From Bacteroidales bacterium (GTDB lineage: Bacteria; Bacteroidota; Bacteroidia; Bacteroidales; F082): a DNA stretch of 64,000 nucleotides. The notes under the pieces are model-generated. The model ran no database searches, was not told the DNA's origin, and saw only the letters and a list, made by a program, of their open reading frames with translations. This document shows positions 33,997 to 43,035 of the stretch, piece by piece. How positions within the stretch are numbered: the stretch's first letter is position 1; each line of letters opens with the position of its first letter. The position numbers and the translations under genes are program-made. The stretch lies in assembly GCA_016936505.1 (NCBI GenBank), contig JAFGXS010000011.1, forward strand, positions 1-64,000, read 5' to 3'.

Positions 33997-34311
33997 ATGA
34001 CTGAAAAATCTGAACGCATCAAAACATACAAAGAGTTTTATCACTTTTACCTGACAGAACATGAAAACAAAACCTGTAGATGGCTTCATTTTACAGGAAC
34101 GGCAATTTTATTTACTGATGTTATCTATTTGAGCATTGCCGGGCTTTGGGCAGAATTCTGGTGGACTTTACCCGTGATTGGATACGGATTTGCCTGGGTT
34201 GGACATTTCTTTTTCGAAAAAAACAAACCTGCCACATTTAAATATCCTTTGTGGAGTCTTTTTTCAGATTTCAGAATGTTTTTCGAGATGTTGACTAGAA
34301 AAATAAAATAG
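33997..34311 (+). CDS. DUF962/Mpo1-like membrane protein
   Basis: A 104-aa protein with two hydrophobic helices (about 32-48 and 52-70). The segments YHFYLTEHENKTCRWLHFTGT and GYGFAWVGHFFFEKNKPATFKYPLWSLFSDFRMF are typical of the DUF962 family. Yeast Mpo1 of this family is a 2-hydroxy fatty acid dioxygenase; the histidines in EHENKTCRWLH and VGH could be its metal ligands, but bacterial members are uncharacterised as far as I know. It lies 56 bp after the TonB receptor gene and convergent with mazG. Confidence 0.82.
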   Translation: MTEKSERIKTYKEFYHFYLTEHENKTCRWLHFTGTAILFTDVIYLSIAGLWAEFWWTLPVIGYGFAWVGHFFFEKNKPATFKYPLWSLFSDFRMFFEMLTRKIK

Positions 34312-34321
34312 TCTGACTATT
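34307..34321. terminator. Short hairpin between convergent genes
   Basis: AATAGT-CTG-ACTATT forms a 6-bp stem spanning the 5-bp gap between the DUF962 gene and mazG, followed rightward by a C and then T-rich sequence. Termination here would be weak. Confidence 0.35.
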
Positions 34322-35120
34322 CTTTTTCTTTAGCTTTATTCCAGTAACCGTCCATTTCATCTAAAGACATGTAAATCAGGCTTTTTCCGTCTTTAGCAGA
34401 TTCTGTTTCTATGAACTGAAATCTTTTGATGAACTTTATATTGGTTCGCTCCAAAGCGTCATCAGGGTTTATGCCGATATACCTTGCATAATTCACCAAA
34501 GCAAACATCAGATCGCCAAATTCTTCTTCAACTTTTTGTTTAGAACCACCGTCCTTAATTTCGACCTTCAGCTCTTCCATCTCTTCTATCACTTTATCCC
34601 AAACCTGATCCACATGCCGCCACTCAAAGCCAACACCTTTCACTTTATCCTGAATACGATAAGCTTTCAGCAAGGGAGGTAATGATTTAGGAACACCGGA
34701 AAGAACTGATTTTTTGCCTTCTTTTAGTTTGAGTTTTTCCCAGTTTTCGGCCACCTCATCGGCATCAGACACCTTAACTTCACCATAAATATGAGGATGC
34801 CGGTACACCAATTTTTCAGAAATCTGATCCAGTACATCCTTGATATCAAAAGCCTTTTTTTCTGAACCTATCTTGGCATAAAAAACCATGTGCATCAATA
34901 GATCACCCAATTCTTCACGAATTCCTTTCAAATCCTCATCCAAAATGGCATCTGAAAGTTCATAAACCTCCTCGATAGTAAGATGACGAAGACTTTCCAG
35001 CGTTTGTTTTTTATCCCACGGACATCCGGTACGTAAGTCGTCCATAATATCAAGTAAACGGCCAAAAGCCTCCAACTTTTCCTGTCTTGATGCTCCAAAT
35101 GAAGAATCTGAATTTTTCAT
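34317..35120 (-). CDS. mazG: Nucleoside triphosphate pyrophosphohydrolase MazG
   Basis: A 267-aa house-cleaning enzyme that hydrolyses NTPs to NMPs and pyrophosphate. Two MazG domains are present. The first begins with the family signature LRTGCPWDKKQTLESLRHLTIEEVYELSDAI and has the metal-binding EELGDLLMHMVFYAKI. The second has KVEEEFGDLMFALVNYARY. GVPKSLPPLLKAYRIQDKVKGVGFEW between them is conserved. It lies 41 bp downstream of proS on the same strand and may be co-transcribed with it. Confidence 0.94.
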   Translation of the reverse strand: MKNSDSSFGASRQEKLEAFGRLLDIMDDLRTGCPWDKKQTLESLRHLTIEEVYELSDAILDEDLKGIREELGDLLMHMVFYAKIGSEKKAFDIKDVLDQISEKLVYRHPHIYGEVKVSDADEVAENWEKLKLKEGKKSVLSGVPKSLPPLLKAYRIQDKVKGVGFEWRHVDQVWDKVIEEMEELKVEIKDGGSKQKVEEEFGDLMFALVNYARYIGINPDDALERTNIKFIKRFQFIETESAKDGKSLIYMSLDEMDGYWNKAKEKE

Positions 35121-35161
35121 AATAAATTTTAAAAGTCCAAATTTCAGGAAAAACCCGGAAA

Positions 35162-36631
35162 TTAATATGCTTTAGCGAAAACTACTCTTCCTTTGGATGA
35201 ATTACCGGTAAAAATACATTTTCCGGTTTCTGTACCTTCTCCTAAAGGGATCAGGCGGATAGTAGCTTTTGTTTCGTCTTTAATTTTCTGTTCGGTTTCA
35301 GGAGTTCCATCCCAGTGTGCCCATACAAAACCACCTTTTTCAATCTGGGCTTTGAAATCATCCCATGTATCAACTTTAAAAGTATTTTCTTCACGAAAAT
35401 CCAACGCCTTTTGATAGATATTTTTCTGTATCTGCTCCAAAAGATTTTCCACTTTAGCAGCGATGTTTTCCCTGTGCAACATTTCTTTCTCCAGAGTATC
35501 TCTACGGGCAACTTCCACAGTATTATTTTGCATGTCTCTGGGACCAACGGCCAAACGAACAGGAACTCCTTTCAGCTCCCACTCGTTAAACTTATAACCA
35601 GGTTTAAACGAATCGCGATCATCATATTTAACTGAAATTCCTTTAGCCCTCAGTTCAGCAACAATTTCTTTCACATATTGACTAATGGCTTCTCTTTCTT
35701 CTTCTTTCCTGTAGATAGGAACAATTACCACCTGAATAGGCGCTAATTTTGGAGGAAGAACCAATCCATTATCATCAGAATGAGCCATAATCAAGGCTCC
35801 AATCAAACGGGTAGAAACGCCCCAGGAAGTAGCCCAAACATGTTCCAATTTATTTTCTTTATTCAAAAAAGTTACATCAAAAGCTTTAGCAAAATTCTGA
35901 CCCAGAAAATGTGAAGTTCCTGCTTGCAAAGCTTTACCATCTTGCATAAGTGCTTCGATACAGTAAGTTTCAACAGCACCGGCAAAACGTTCGTTAGGAG
36001 ATTTTATACCTTTCAAAACAGGAACACCCATATATTTCTCAGCAAAATCGGCATATACATCCAACATTGTTTCGGCTTCCTTAATAGCCTCTTCCCGTGT
36101 AGCATGAGCTGTATGACCTTCCTGCCAAAGAAATTCTGCAGTACGTAAAAACAAACGGGTACGCATTTCCCAGCGCACCACATTAGCCCATTGGTTCACA
36201 AGCAAAGGTAAATCCCGGTACGATTGAATCCATTTCCTGTAAGTATCCCAGATAATCGTTTCAGAAGTGGGGCGTACAATGAGTTCTTCTTCCAACTTAG
36301 CATCAGGATCAACAATAATCCCTCCTTTTTCATCATTTTTTAAACGATAATGAGTTACAACCGCACATTCTTTAGCAAAACCTTCAACGTGATTGGCTTC
36401 CTTACTGAAAAAGGATTTGGGGATAAACAAAGGAAAATATGCGTTCTCATGACCTGTTTCTTTAAACATATCATCCAGTACATGCTGCATTTTTTCCCAG
36501 ATAGAATATCCGTAAGGTTTAATTACCATGGAACCACGAACGGCAGAAGTTTCTGCTAATCCAGCACTTACAACCAATTCATTATACCATTGCGAATAAT
36601 TTTCGCTTCTGCTTGTTAATTTTTTTGCCAT
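35162..36631 (-). CDS. proS: Prolyl-tRNA synthetase (archaeal/eukaryotic-type)
   Basis: A 489-aa class II aminoacyl-tRNA synthetase that charges tRNA-Pro. Visible class II motifs include [75 protein letters not shown] and [16 protein letters not shown]. The anticodon-binding domain is followed by the C-terminal extension typical of the short ProRS without the bacterial insertion domain, ending [16 protein letters not shown]. The start at [20 protein letters not shown] is chosen; the 9 upstream residues in the track are not conserved-looking. It is divergent from the Tyr/Trp-rich lipoprotein gene. Confidence 0.96.
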   Translation of the reverse strand: MAKKLTSRSENYSQWYNELVVSAGLAETSAVRGSMVIKPYGYSIWEKMQHVLDDMFKETGHENAYFPLFIPKSFFSKEANHVEGFAKECAVVTHYRLKNDEKGGIIVDPDAKLEEELIVRPTSETIIWDTYRKWIQSYRDLPLLVNQWANVVRWEMRTRLFLRTAEFLWQEGHTAHATREEAIKEAETMLDVYADFAEKYMGVPVLKGIKSPNERFAGAVETYCIEALMQDGKALQAGTSHFLGQNFAKAFDVTFLNKENKLEHVWATSWGVSTRLIGALIMAHSDDNGLVLPPKLAPIQVVIVPIYRKEEEREAISQYVKEIVAELRAKGISVKYDDRDSFKPGYKFNEWELKGVPVRLAVGPRDMQNNTVEVARRDTLEKEMLHRENIAAKVENLLEQIQKNIYQKALDFREENTFKVDTWDDFKAQIEKGGFVWAHWDGTPETEQKIKDETKATIRLIPLGEGTETGKCIFTGNSSKGRVVFAKAY

Positions 36632-36680
36632 TTTGAAATTTTGGTATAGTCTTTGCAACTTTTTTTAAGAATGGCAAAAA
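36622..36680. repeat. 11-bp inverted repeat at the proS/lipoprotein divergent junction
   Basis: TTTTTGCCATT (36622-36632) and AATGGCAAAAA (36670-36680) are exact inverted copies separated by 37 bp. The left arm contains the proS start codon and the right arm an in-frame ATG upstream of the lipoprotein start. This could be a regulatory symmetry or the remnant of a small inversion or duplication. Confidence 0.45.
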
Positions 36681-36715
36681 TAAACAATGTTTATATAAGC
36701 ACAATATTTAATACC

Positions 36716-38128
36716 ATGAAGACAATAAAATACATCTTTTTAACTACCATGGGAATCAGCCTTTTCTTACTTACAGGTTGTACGATGACCCAAAACCTTC
36801 CGTACGATGACGTGTACAGTTCAGGCTCAACTCCCATTCCACAGCAAAATACAGCTTTGCAATACACCTCTTCACAACCCCGACAAAATAGTGTCTATAA
36901 CGAAGGAAATGTTCAGGTTGTAAACCTTGCCAATAATGACACAGTTCAAAAAAATGATACAATTCAGTATTCCAAAGAAGTTGTACTAATTAAAAATGAC
37001 ACCTCACAGCCCTCGACTAACATTTACAATTATTATTCGGGTCTTAATTTTGATAATCCTTATTTCGGAACCGGAACTTATGGATGGTCAATGAGTAGTT
37101 CATATTGGGGATGGGGAAGCACCGGATATTGGAATTATCCTTATTCTTGGTATTCTCCATACTACAGCAGTTGGGGTTATCCATATTATAACTCTTTCTA
37201 TGGATGGAACAGCTGGTATTGGGGATATCCTTATTCATGGTATTCTCCTTATACCTGGAACAGTCCGTATTATTATGGGTATTACCCAAGTTATTACTAT
37301 CCTTATAGCTACAACAGTAATAATGTTAGGTATGGACACAGAAACACCAGCTACCTGGGGGGAAGTCTTCCCAGAAATGCACTTACAGGAGGATATGTAC
37401 CCCTAAAATCTTCATCATACAGCAGATCAAGAAGCAGCACACCTGGTACTACTGTTAATACCAATCCACGGTTATCCAACAGGTCTGAAAGAGTGATCGA
37501 GAATTTCAAAACTGATACAAAAAGAAGTTCTGTTAGCAACAATGAAAGAAGATCAATGTACCAAAAACCTGACAGGGGTTCAAACCAAACTTCTGTAAAC
37601 AATTATCAGAACCGCACAAGAGAACCACGCTCAGAGTTCAAAGCGGGCTCTCAAACAAATGGAATAAGCACCATTAGACCAAGGTATCAGAAACCAAGAC
37701 AATATCAGAGTCTGGATAATAGAAACCCAAGAAGCAGTAAGGAATACTTTAGAACACAACCTAATAATCTTGTAAGAACTGTTCCTGCAAACAAAACAAC
37801 ACGAGTAACTACAAATACTCCAACAAGACGGTTTAATGTATATCGACCGGAAAATACACGTCAGGTAAATCAGAGACCTGTTTACAGAACTACAACAAAT
37901 AGCAGGCCCATGTATCAACCTTCTCGTTCGGTTTCTCCATTTAAATCCACCAGGACTTATACACCAAACAGGAACTATTCTTCTCCAAGAACAAATAACT
38001 CATCCAGACCCAGCAATTCATCTTTCAGCCCTTCAAGAACCTCTACAGGTTCATCCGGAACAGGAAGTAGTAGTGGCGGTTCACGCTCAACAGGTGGTGG
38101 CGGAGGAGGTAGCCCTCACAGAAGATAA
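36716..38128 (+). CDS. Tyr/Trp/Ser-rich low-complexity lipoprotein, function unknown
   Basis: A 470-aa predicted lipoprotein. From the chosen ATG the signal peptide ends in the lipobox LLTGC; the track start adds 21 residues that do not look like a signal sequence. After a polar spacer comes an aromatic stretch dominated by Tyr, Trp, Ser, Pro and Gly, with near-repeats such as YPYSWYSPY. The C-terminal 250 residues are rich in Arg, Ser, Thr and Asn, with a poly-Gly end (GGGGGGSPHRR). No catalytic domain is recognised. It may be a surface-adhesive or matrix-like protein, but that is a guess from composition. It lies 46 bp before the FadL-type gene on the same strand. Confidence 0.8.
   Translation: MKTIKYIFLTTMGISLFLLTGCTMTQNLPYDDVYSSGSTPIPQQNTALQYTSSQPRQNSVYNEGNVQVVNLANNDTVQKNDTIQYSKEVVLIKNDTSQPSTNIYNYYSGLNFDNPYFGTGTYGWSMSSSYWGWGSTGYWNYPYSWYSPYYSSWGYPYYNSFYGWNSWYWGYPYSWYSPYTWNSPYYYGYYPSYYYPYSYNSNNVRYGHRNTSYLGGSLPRNALTGGYVPLKSSSYSRSRSSTPGTTVNTNPRLSNRSERVIENFKTDTKRSSVSNNERRSMYQKPDRGSNQTSVNNYQNRTREPRSEFKAGSQTNGISTIRPRYQKPRQYQSLDNRNPRSSKEYFRTQPNNLVRTVPANKTTRVTTNTPTRRFNVYRPENTRQVNQRPVYRTTTNSRPMYQPSRSVSPFKSTRTYTPNRNYSSPRTNNSSRPSNSSFSPSRTSTGSSGTGSSSGGSRSTGGGGGGSPHRR
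37120..37320 (+). repeat. Imperfect internal repeats encoding Tyr/Trp-rich motifs
   Basis: Within the lipoprotein gene, similar DNA segments encode YPYSWYSPY twice (about 37138-37164 and 37228-37254), with related Tyr-rich copies between and after. The copies differ at third positions, so they are old repeats rather than a recent tandem expansion. Confidence 0.55.
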
Positions 38129-38174
38129 AACAGGACACGACAGTAAATTATTTAAAGATTAAAAAAATAAGATT

Positions 38175-39632
38175 ATGAAAAGATATATCATAGTACTTGT
38201 GCTCAGCATACTTACAGGGTCTATTTTTGCACAAGGTGCTTCAGATGCGCTAACCTATTCTCAGTCGTATTACATGGGAACCGCGAGAAGTATGGCAATG
38301 GGAGGATCATTTGGTGCCTTGGGAGCTGATCTTTCTGTAGCAGCTACAAATCCAGCAGGATTGGGCCTTTATCGTGTAAGTGAATTTTCCATTTCTACTT
38401 ACTTTAATAATTCAAATGTTCACTCAAATTATTTTAATCTGAATTCGGATGGTTACAAATCAAATTCAGGCTTAAGCAATGTTGGTTATGTTTATGTTAC
38501 CAAATTAAATCCAAAATACAGTGGAGGATGGGTAAATATTCAATTTGCTATCGGAAAAAACAAAATCAACGACTTTACTTCATTCACAAATATACAGGGC
38601 CTGAATCCCAATAATTCAAGAATTGATAGTTATATCAATACGGCCAACGGAACAGAAGAATCAAACTTATCAAGTGTTTTTCCATACCATATCTATCCTG
38701 CATGGGAAGTATATTTATTAAATCCGGAACCCGGCTCAACCAATACATACGACAGTCCTGTTCCAATGGGTGGTGTTTATCAGCAAGATCAACATTACAG
38801 ATCAGGTGGAGTGAATGAATATTATCTGAGTGCTGCTGCAAATTTTCAGAATAAACTTTTTATCGGGGCAACCCTTGGTTTTAATTCACTGGAATATAAG
38901 GACAACTCATACTACTCTGAAACTTTTCAGACAGACTCAACCAATCAATTAAGTATTTGGGGGGTTGACCAAACTCTAAGCACATCAGGAACAGGGGTCA
39001 ATCTTAAATTAGGAGTTATTTTTCAACCCATGAATTGGCTTAGACTTGGACTTGCTTATCATACTTCCACATGGTATTATGGCATGACAGATACCTGGAA
39101 TACTTATACTTATGCTAACTTGCCCGGATATATTAACAAGGATCACACTTCTGATATAGGAGTTTATAATTATTCATTAAAAACCCCTTCTTCTTGGCTA
39201 GGTGATATTGGAATTATAATCGGTAAAAGAGGTTCAATATCAGCTGAAATTGAAAATGTAAATTACGCTTCCATGAGCCTATCAGCACCTGATTATAGTT
39301 TTTCCAATGAAAATAGCGATATCAGAAAATATTACAGATCAGTTACCAATTATCGGCTGGGAACCGAATGGCGGCTGGGAATGATGGATGTTCGTGCCGG
39401 TTACGCTTACTATGCAAGTCCTTATGCTAACAACACAAATGACGGTTCAAGAGAAATTGTATCAGGTGGAGTTGGTTTTAACTTAGGAAACTATAGTATT
39501 GGAATAACAGCGCTTCAATCAATCCAAAAAGAGGATTATTATGTCTACACAAATGTTTATAATCTTCCAGTATCTCAAAACACCATTAAAAGCACCATGG
39601 TTGTTTTTAGTTTAAACTACAGATTTTATTAG
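38175..39632 (+). CDS. FadL/OmpP1-family outer membrane transporter
   Basis: A 485-aa predicted outer membrane beta-barrel. The signal peptide ends at SIFAQ. The N-terminal segment MAMGGSFGALGADLSVAATNPAGLGLYRVSEFSIS carries the NPAGL motif of the FadL/OmpP1/TodX family, whose members take up hydrophobic compounds such as fatty acids. The rest is alternating aromatic beta-strands ending in MVVFSLNYRFY with a terminal aromatic, as expected for BAM-inserted barrels. The substrate is unknown. The stop codon shares bases TTAG with the stop of the convergent TPR gene. Confidence 0.88.
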   Translation: MKRYIIVLVLSILTGSIFAQGASDALTYSQSYYMGTARSMAMGGSFGALGADLSVAATNPAGLGLYRVSEFSISTYFNNSNVHSNYFNLNSDGYKSNSGLSNVGYVYVTKLNPKYSGGWVNIQFAIGKNKINDFTSFTNIQGLNPNNSRIDSYINTANGTEESNLSSVFPYHIYPAWEVYLLNPEPGSTNTYDSPVPMGGVYQQDQHYRSGGVNEYYLSAAANFQNKLFIGATLGFNSLEYKDNSYYSETFQTDSTNQLSIWGVDQTLSTSGTGVNLKLGVIFQPMNWLRLGLAYHTSTWYYGMTDTWNTYTYANLPGYINKDHTSDIGVYNYSLKTPSSWLGDIGIIIGKRGSISAEIENVNYASMSLSAPDYSFSNENSDIRKYYRSVTNYRLGTEWRLGMMDVRAGYAYYASPYANNTNDGSREIVSGGVGFNLGNYSIGITALQSIQKEDYYVYTNVYNLPVSQNTIKSTMVVFSLNYRFY

Positions 39633-41134
39633 TAGTTTAATGCTTTCTGAACCCGGGATAAACTTTCTTTTGCAACACCCCGTATACCATTACGGTATTG
39701 TTTAAAGTTAAGCTGAAGACAAAGGTTATAATAAAATGCTGCATGCTGCAAACTATCCTGTACTTCATAAATTTCCCCTAGTTTTAAAGCAGAATTACCA
39801 GCAAAATATAACGTAGAATACCGGCCTTCATCAATGGTTTGCCGGTATTTTTCTTTGGCTTCCGGCCAATTCTTCAGATTCTGGGCTATTCGTCCATAGC
39901 GATAGGTTCTTTCCAGTTTTTCGTCTTTAGTAAGAGCCATTTGTGAAGAAGCAATTAAAACATTTTTTGATTTTTCAAAATAACCACCATCAAAAAGCAG
40001 CCTTGATTTTAACAACATCAAGTTGGGAACCTTATTACTTTGCGCCTCCTGATAGGCTTGTTTATCAGCATCCACCATTTTATTTCCACGAACCAAAACC
40101 GAGTCCATCATTCTGAAATAGCCCAATGTATCGCCTTTTAACAGAGCCGCCCAACCCCGTTTTCTCCAGGCATCTTTTATGTAATTAACTCCGTGGAAAT
40201 TTTTTAAAAAAATTTGATAATACGAATCTGAAGTGGTGTCTAATCTTTTTATAAGACAATCGCCTTTTAGATAATCCAGAAAATAGAATGGGTAATAGCC
40301 TTTTAGCAACAACATCTTGTTGAGCAAAGAAAAAGCCTCGTCATTTTTACCTGTTTTAATCAGTATCTCTGCTTTCAAATAATCTATTAAAAGATTTTGC
40401 GTTCCAACTTTATCAATTTCCACTTTAATTTTATTCACTCCCTGGTGTTCTGGAGATAAACTTAATGTAATGATTCCCGTCAAAAACATTGATTCGTTCT
40501 TTAAAAAAGAATAGTCAGGATTTTTCAAGCTCTGTTGTAACGCATTATAAATTTCCTTCTCACCCTGACTTACGGTTCCCTGCATAGAAACAATTTTTAA
40601 AACCCACCTGTATTGATCCGGAATTAAGCCAACAATAGTATGCAGTACTCCAAGTGTTAAATCATTTGGAGCAAAATCAGGAAAAAGCTCATGATTCTGA
40701 GTTATCTGCCTGTATGCTTTGTTTAAATTCCAACCCGTTTGAAAATACTGACCGAATTTGGCACTTACCAGGGCCCATTGCAGATTCATATTAGCCAGCA
40801 TCCATAAACGATAAGGATTTTGCTCACTCAAAGCTTCAACCTGATTATACCGACTTGAAATTAACGGTTGAATTGAATCATACAGATTTTTATCTTCACT
40901 AATAAATACCTCTATAAAATCCACATAGTTTTCCTGATAAGGAACCCAAAAAAATTTTTGCTCATCAAGTGATAATGAGGACAGAATTTTTTTTGCTGCC
41001 GGAGTTCTCAACGAGGTTAAATACTCATAGGATAAACCAAGAGAATCAGTCATTCCATTGTTCTGAGCATAAGTACCCTGAACAACAAACCACAACAAAA
41101 AAATAAGAAACAATCTTTTGATCCGAACCAACAT
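39629..41134 (-). CDS. Exported TPR-repeat protein, function unknown
   Basis: A 501-aa protein with an N-terminal signal peptide (LFLIFLLWFVVQGTYAQ). It is mostly alpha-helical, with tetratricopeptide-like helical pairs best seen at the C terminus (RYGRIAQNLKNWPEAKEKYRQTIDEGRYSTLYFAGNSALKLGEIYEVQDSLQHAAFYYNLCLQLN). No catalytic motif is recognised. It probably acts as a periplasmic or outer-membrane-associated scaffold. It is monocistronic, with its own -7 element, and convergent with the FadL-type gene with a 4-bp overlap. Confidence 0.78.
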   Translation of the reverse strand: MLVRIKRLFLIFLLWFVVQGTYAQNNGMTDSLGLSYEYLTSLRTPAAKKILSSLSLDEQKFFWVPYQENYVDFIEVFISEDKNLYDSIQPLISSRYNQVEALSEQNPYRLWMLANMNLQWALVSAKFGQYFQTGWNLNKAYRQITQNHELFPDFAPNDLTLGVLHTIVGLIPDQYRWVLKIVSMQGTVSQGEKEIYNALQQSLKNPDYSFLKNESMFLTGIITLSLSPEHQGVNKIKVEIDKVGTQNLLIDYLKAEILIKTGKNDEAFSLLNKMLLLKGYYPFYFLDYLKGDCLIKRLDTTSDSYYQIFLKNFHGVNYIKDAWRKRGWAALLKGDTLGYFRMMDSVLVRGNKMVDADKQAYQEAQSNKVPNLMLLKSRLLFDGGYFEKSKNVLIASSQMALTKDEKLERTYRYGRIAQNLKNWPEAKEKYRQTIDEGRYSTLYFAGNSALKLGEIYEVQDSLQHAAFYYNLCLQLNFKQYRNGIRGVAKESLSRVQKALNY

Positions 41135-41178
41135 TCTATGGATTTAACAGTTTTATTGGACTAAAATAAATGTTCGGG

Positions 41179-41186
41179 CAAAGGTA
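41179..41186 (-). promoter_or_regulatory. -7 promoter element of the TPR gene
   Basis: The minus strand reads TACCTTTG, matching TAnnTTTG, about 45 nt upstream of the TPR gene start. Confidence 0.45.
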
Positions 41187-41343
41187 TTGATTTCAGGAAA
41201 GCAAAAAAAAGTTAAAACTATCTATATTAAAACTACATTTAACAAAGATTTGATTTGATTATGAACAGCTTATGCGTTTTCAGAAACAATAAATCAAAAA
41301 TTAGTTAGACAGTCTATTTTCTATCCAATATTGATATTTAAGT

Positions 41344-41351
41344 TACATTTG
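41344..41351 (+). promoter_or_regulatory. -7 promoter element of NAD kinase
   Basis: TACATTTG matches TAnnTTTG, 24 nt before the ATG at 41376. It overlaps the extended ORF in the track and so supports the shorter start. Confidence 0.5.
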
Positions 41352-41375
41352 CACACAATAGTAACCCACTTTTCA

Positions 41376-42251
41376 ATGAATATTGCAATCTTTGGTAAAC
41401 AGCTTTCTGATACACATATACCCTATCTGGAACAACTGTTTGATGAGTTGAATAAAAGAAGGGCAAAGATTTGCATTTTTAAACCTTATTTTGAAGAGCT
41501 TCAAACCCAAATAAAATTTGCAGTAAAACCTGGTGTTTTTACCAGGCCCGACGAAATAAAAAATTTGGATATCCTTTTTTCAATCGGAGGAGATGGAACC
41601 ATTCTGGACGCTGTGCCCTACGTTCAGGATAAAAACGTTCCTATGATGGGGATCAATATGGGCAGACTTGGGTTTTTATCGAGCATTTCAAAAGATGAAA
41701 TGAAAGAGGCTATCGACAACATTTACAAAAAAGATTACCGACTGGAACAAAGAGCACTCATTCGGATATCCAAGCCAAAGGAATTGTTTGGGTCGCTAAA
41801 TTTTGCTCTTAACGACGTAACTCTTTATCGAGACAAAAACACATCGCTGGTTGCCGTTCATGTATATGTTGACGATTTATTTTTAAATACCTATTGGGGT
41901 GATGGTTTAATTATTGCTACGCCAACCGGATCAACAGCCTACTCGTTAAGTGTTGGAGGCCCCATAGTAACCCCAGGATCAGAAAATTTTGTTATTGCAC
42001 CTATTGCATCGCACAATTTAACGGTTCGACCTATCGTTATTCCTGACAAAAGTCGCATTAAACTTAAAATTGAAGGACGCGAAAAAACGTTCCAACTTAC
42101 AATGGATTCAAGAGTTGCTACTATTCGAGAAATGGAAGAAATAGTTCTCGAGAAATGTGATTTCAAAATTAATCTGGTTCAAATGCCCGACCATAACTTT
42201 TTTTCTACCATACGTGAAAAATTATTGTGGGGAAGAGACATCAGGAACTAA
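41376..42251 (+). CDS. nadK: NAD kinase
   Basis: A 291-aa cytoplasmic enzyme that phosphorylates NAD to NADP. The GGDGT motif is at about residues 71-75 (SIGGDGTILDAV). GLIIATPTGSTAYSLSVGGPIVTP and the C-terminal FQLTMDSR region are the other conserved NAD kinase segments. The track's first 15 residues come from a non-ATG extension across the promoter and are rejected. It starts the rightward block nadK-DUF6089-uppS-bamA-skp-skp. Confidence 0.95.
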   Translation: MNIAIFGKQLSDTHIPYLEQLFDELNKRRAKICIFKPYFEELQTQIKFAVKPGVFTRPDEIKNLDILFSIGGDGTILDAVPYVQDKNVPMMGINMGRLGFLSSISKDEMKEAIDNIYKKDYRLEQRALIRISKPKELFGSLNFALNDVTLYRDKNTSLVAVHVYVDDLFLNTYWGDGLIIATPTGSTAYSLSVGGPIVTPGSENFVIAPIASHNLTVRPIVIPDKSRIKLKIEGREKTFQLTMDSRVATIREMEEIVLEKCDFKINLVQMPDHNFFSTIREKLLWGRDIRN

Positions 42252-42259
42252 AGTCCTGA
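42241..42259 (+). terminator. Weak hairpin at the end of nadK
   Basis: TCAGGA and TCCTGA pair around a 7-nt loop that contains the nadK stop codon. No U-tract follows directly, so at most it attenuates readthrough into the next gene, which has its own promoter. Confidence 0.3.
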
Positions 42260-42275
42260 ATTACTAAAAAAATGA

Positions 42276-42283
42276 TAAATTTG
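42276..42283 (+). promoter_or_regulatory. -7 promoter element of the DUF6089 gene
   Basis: TAAATTTG matches TAnnTTTG, 27 nt before the ATG at 42311. It could serve the whole DUF6089-uppS-bamA run. Confidence 0.45.
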
Positions 42284-42310
42284 CCGCTCAAAATCAGGCA
42301 GTAGAGGTAT

Positions 42311-43033
42311 ATGAAGCAAAGAAGTACAAATAGTTTATTGGTTTTCTTTTTGCTTGTTTTCACAGGCATAACTCTTCCCCATTTATTGTTTGGACAACGA
42401 TCTGTTGAAATAGGTCCCTCCGCAGGAATCGCATACTACAACGGTGAATTCAATAAAGGAATGCCTTTTGTAAATCCTAAACCCGCTTTTGGTCTGCTGG
42501 GGCGATACAATTATGATAACCGCTGGGCGATTAAACTCTCCCTAAATCATGGAACAATTGGTGGAGTCGACAGCATTGGAAATAACAACCTGAATTTTAA
42601 TACAACCATCAACGAGGTTTCTTTAACAGGAGAATTTAACTTCTGGAACTATTTTACAGGAAGTGAAAGAGAGGTTTTCACACCTTATCTTATGGCCGGT
42701 GCTGGTGTATTTCTTTATAATTCTAAGCTTTCCGGGTTTAATAATTATGTTTCAACTCATAAAAATAATAGCTTTGCCCTGATTTTTGGCTTAGGTTTTA
42801 AATATAGCCTTACAAAAAGGCTGGGTTTAGGCATTGAGTGGGGCATGCGCAGAACATTCTCAGATTGTCTGGACGGCGTGGGAACATATTTTTGCGATAA
42901 AGATATCCCCTCTGTTGATCATGACATTCAGGTTGGAAATAATTTTACTGATTGGTACAACTTTACTTTATTGAGCCTGACGTATAAGATTAACCTGGAT
43001 AACGGTATGAGTTGTAAAAATTTAAAGTGGTAA
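42311..43033 (+). CDS. DUF6089-family outer membrane protein
   Basis: A 240-aa predicted small outer membrane beta-barrel. The signal peptide ends near PHLLFGQ. Short alternating strands follow (EIGPSAGIAYYNGEFN, AFGLLGRYNYDNRWAIKLSLNHGTIGG, FTPYLMAGAGVFLYNS, ALIFGLGFKYSLTKRLGLGIEWGMRRTFSD). I recognise the composition as DUF6089, a Bacteroidota family often encoded between nadK and uppS; its function is not known. Its stop overlaps or abuts the uppS start region, so the two are co-transcribed. Its genomic seat next to bamA suggests an envelope role. Confidence 0.82.
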   Translation: MKQRSTNSLLVFFLLVFTGITLPHLLFGQRSVEIGPSAGIAYYNGEFNKGMPFVNPKPAFGLLGRYNYDNRWAIKLSLNHGTIGGVDSIGNNNLNFNTTINEVSLTGEFNFWNYFTGSEREVFTPYLMAGAGVFLYNSKLSGFNNYVSTHKNNSFALIFGLGFKYSLTKRLGLGIEWGMRRTFSDCLDGVGTYFCDKDIPSVDHDIQVGNNFTDWYNFTLLSLTYKINLDNGMSCKNLKW

Positions 43034-43035
43034 AA

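Noticed and set aside
37120-37320. Repeats considered as a possible tandem array or CRISPR-like element
   Set aside because: They are in frame within a lipoprotein gene, differ at codon third positions and encode repeated Tyr/Trp motifs; spacing is irregular.
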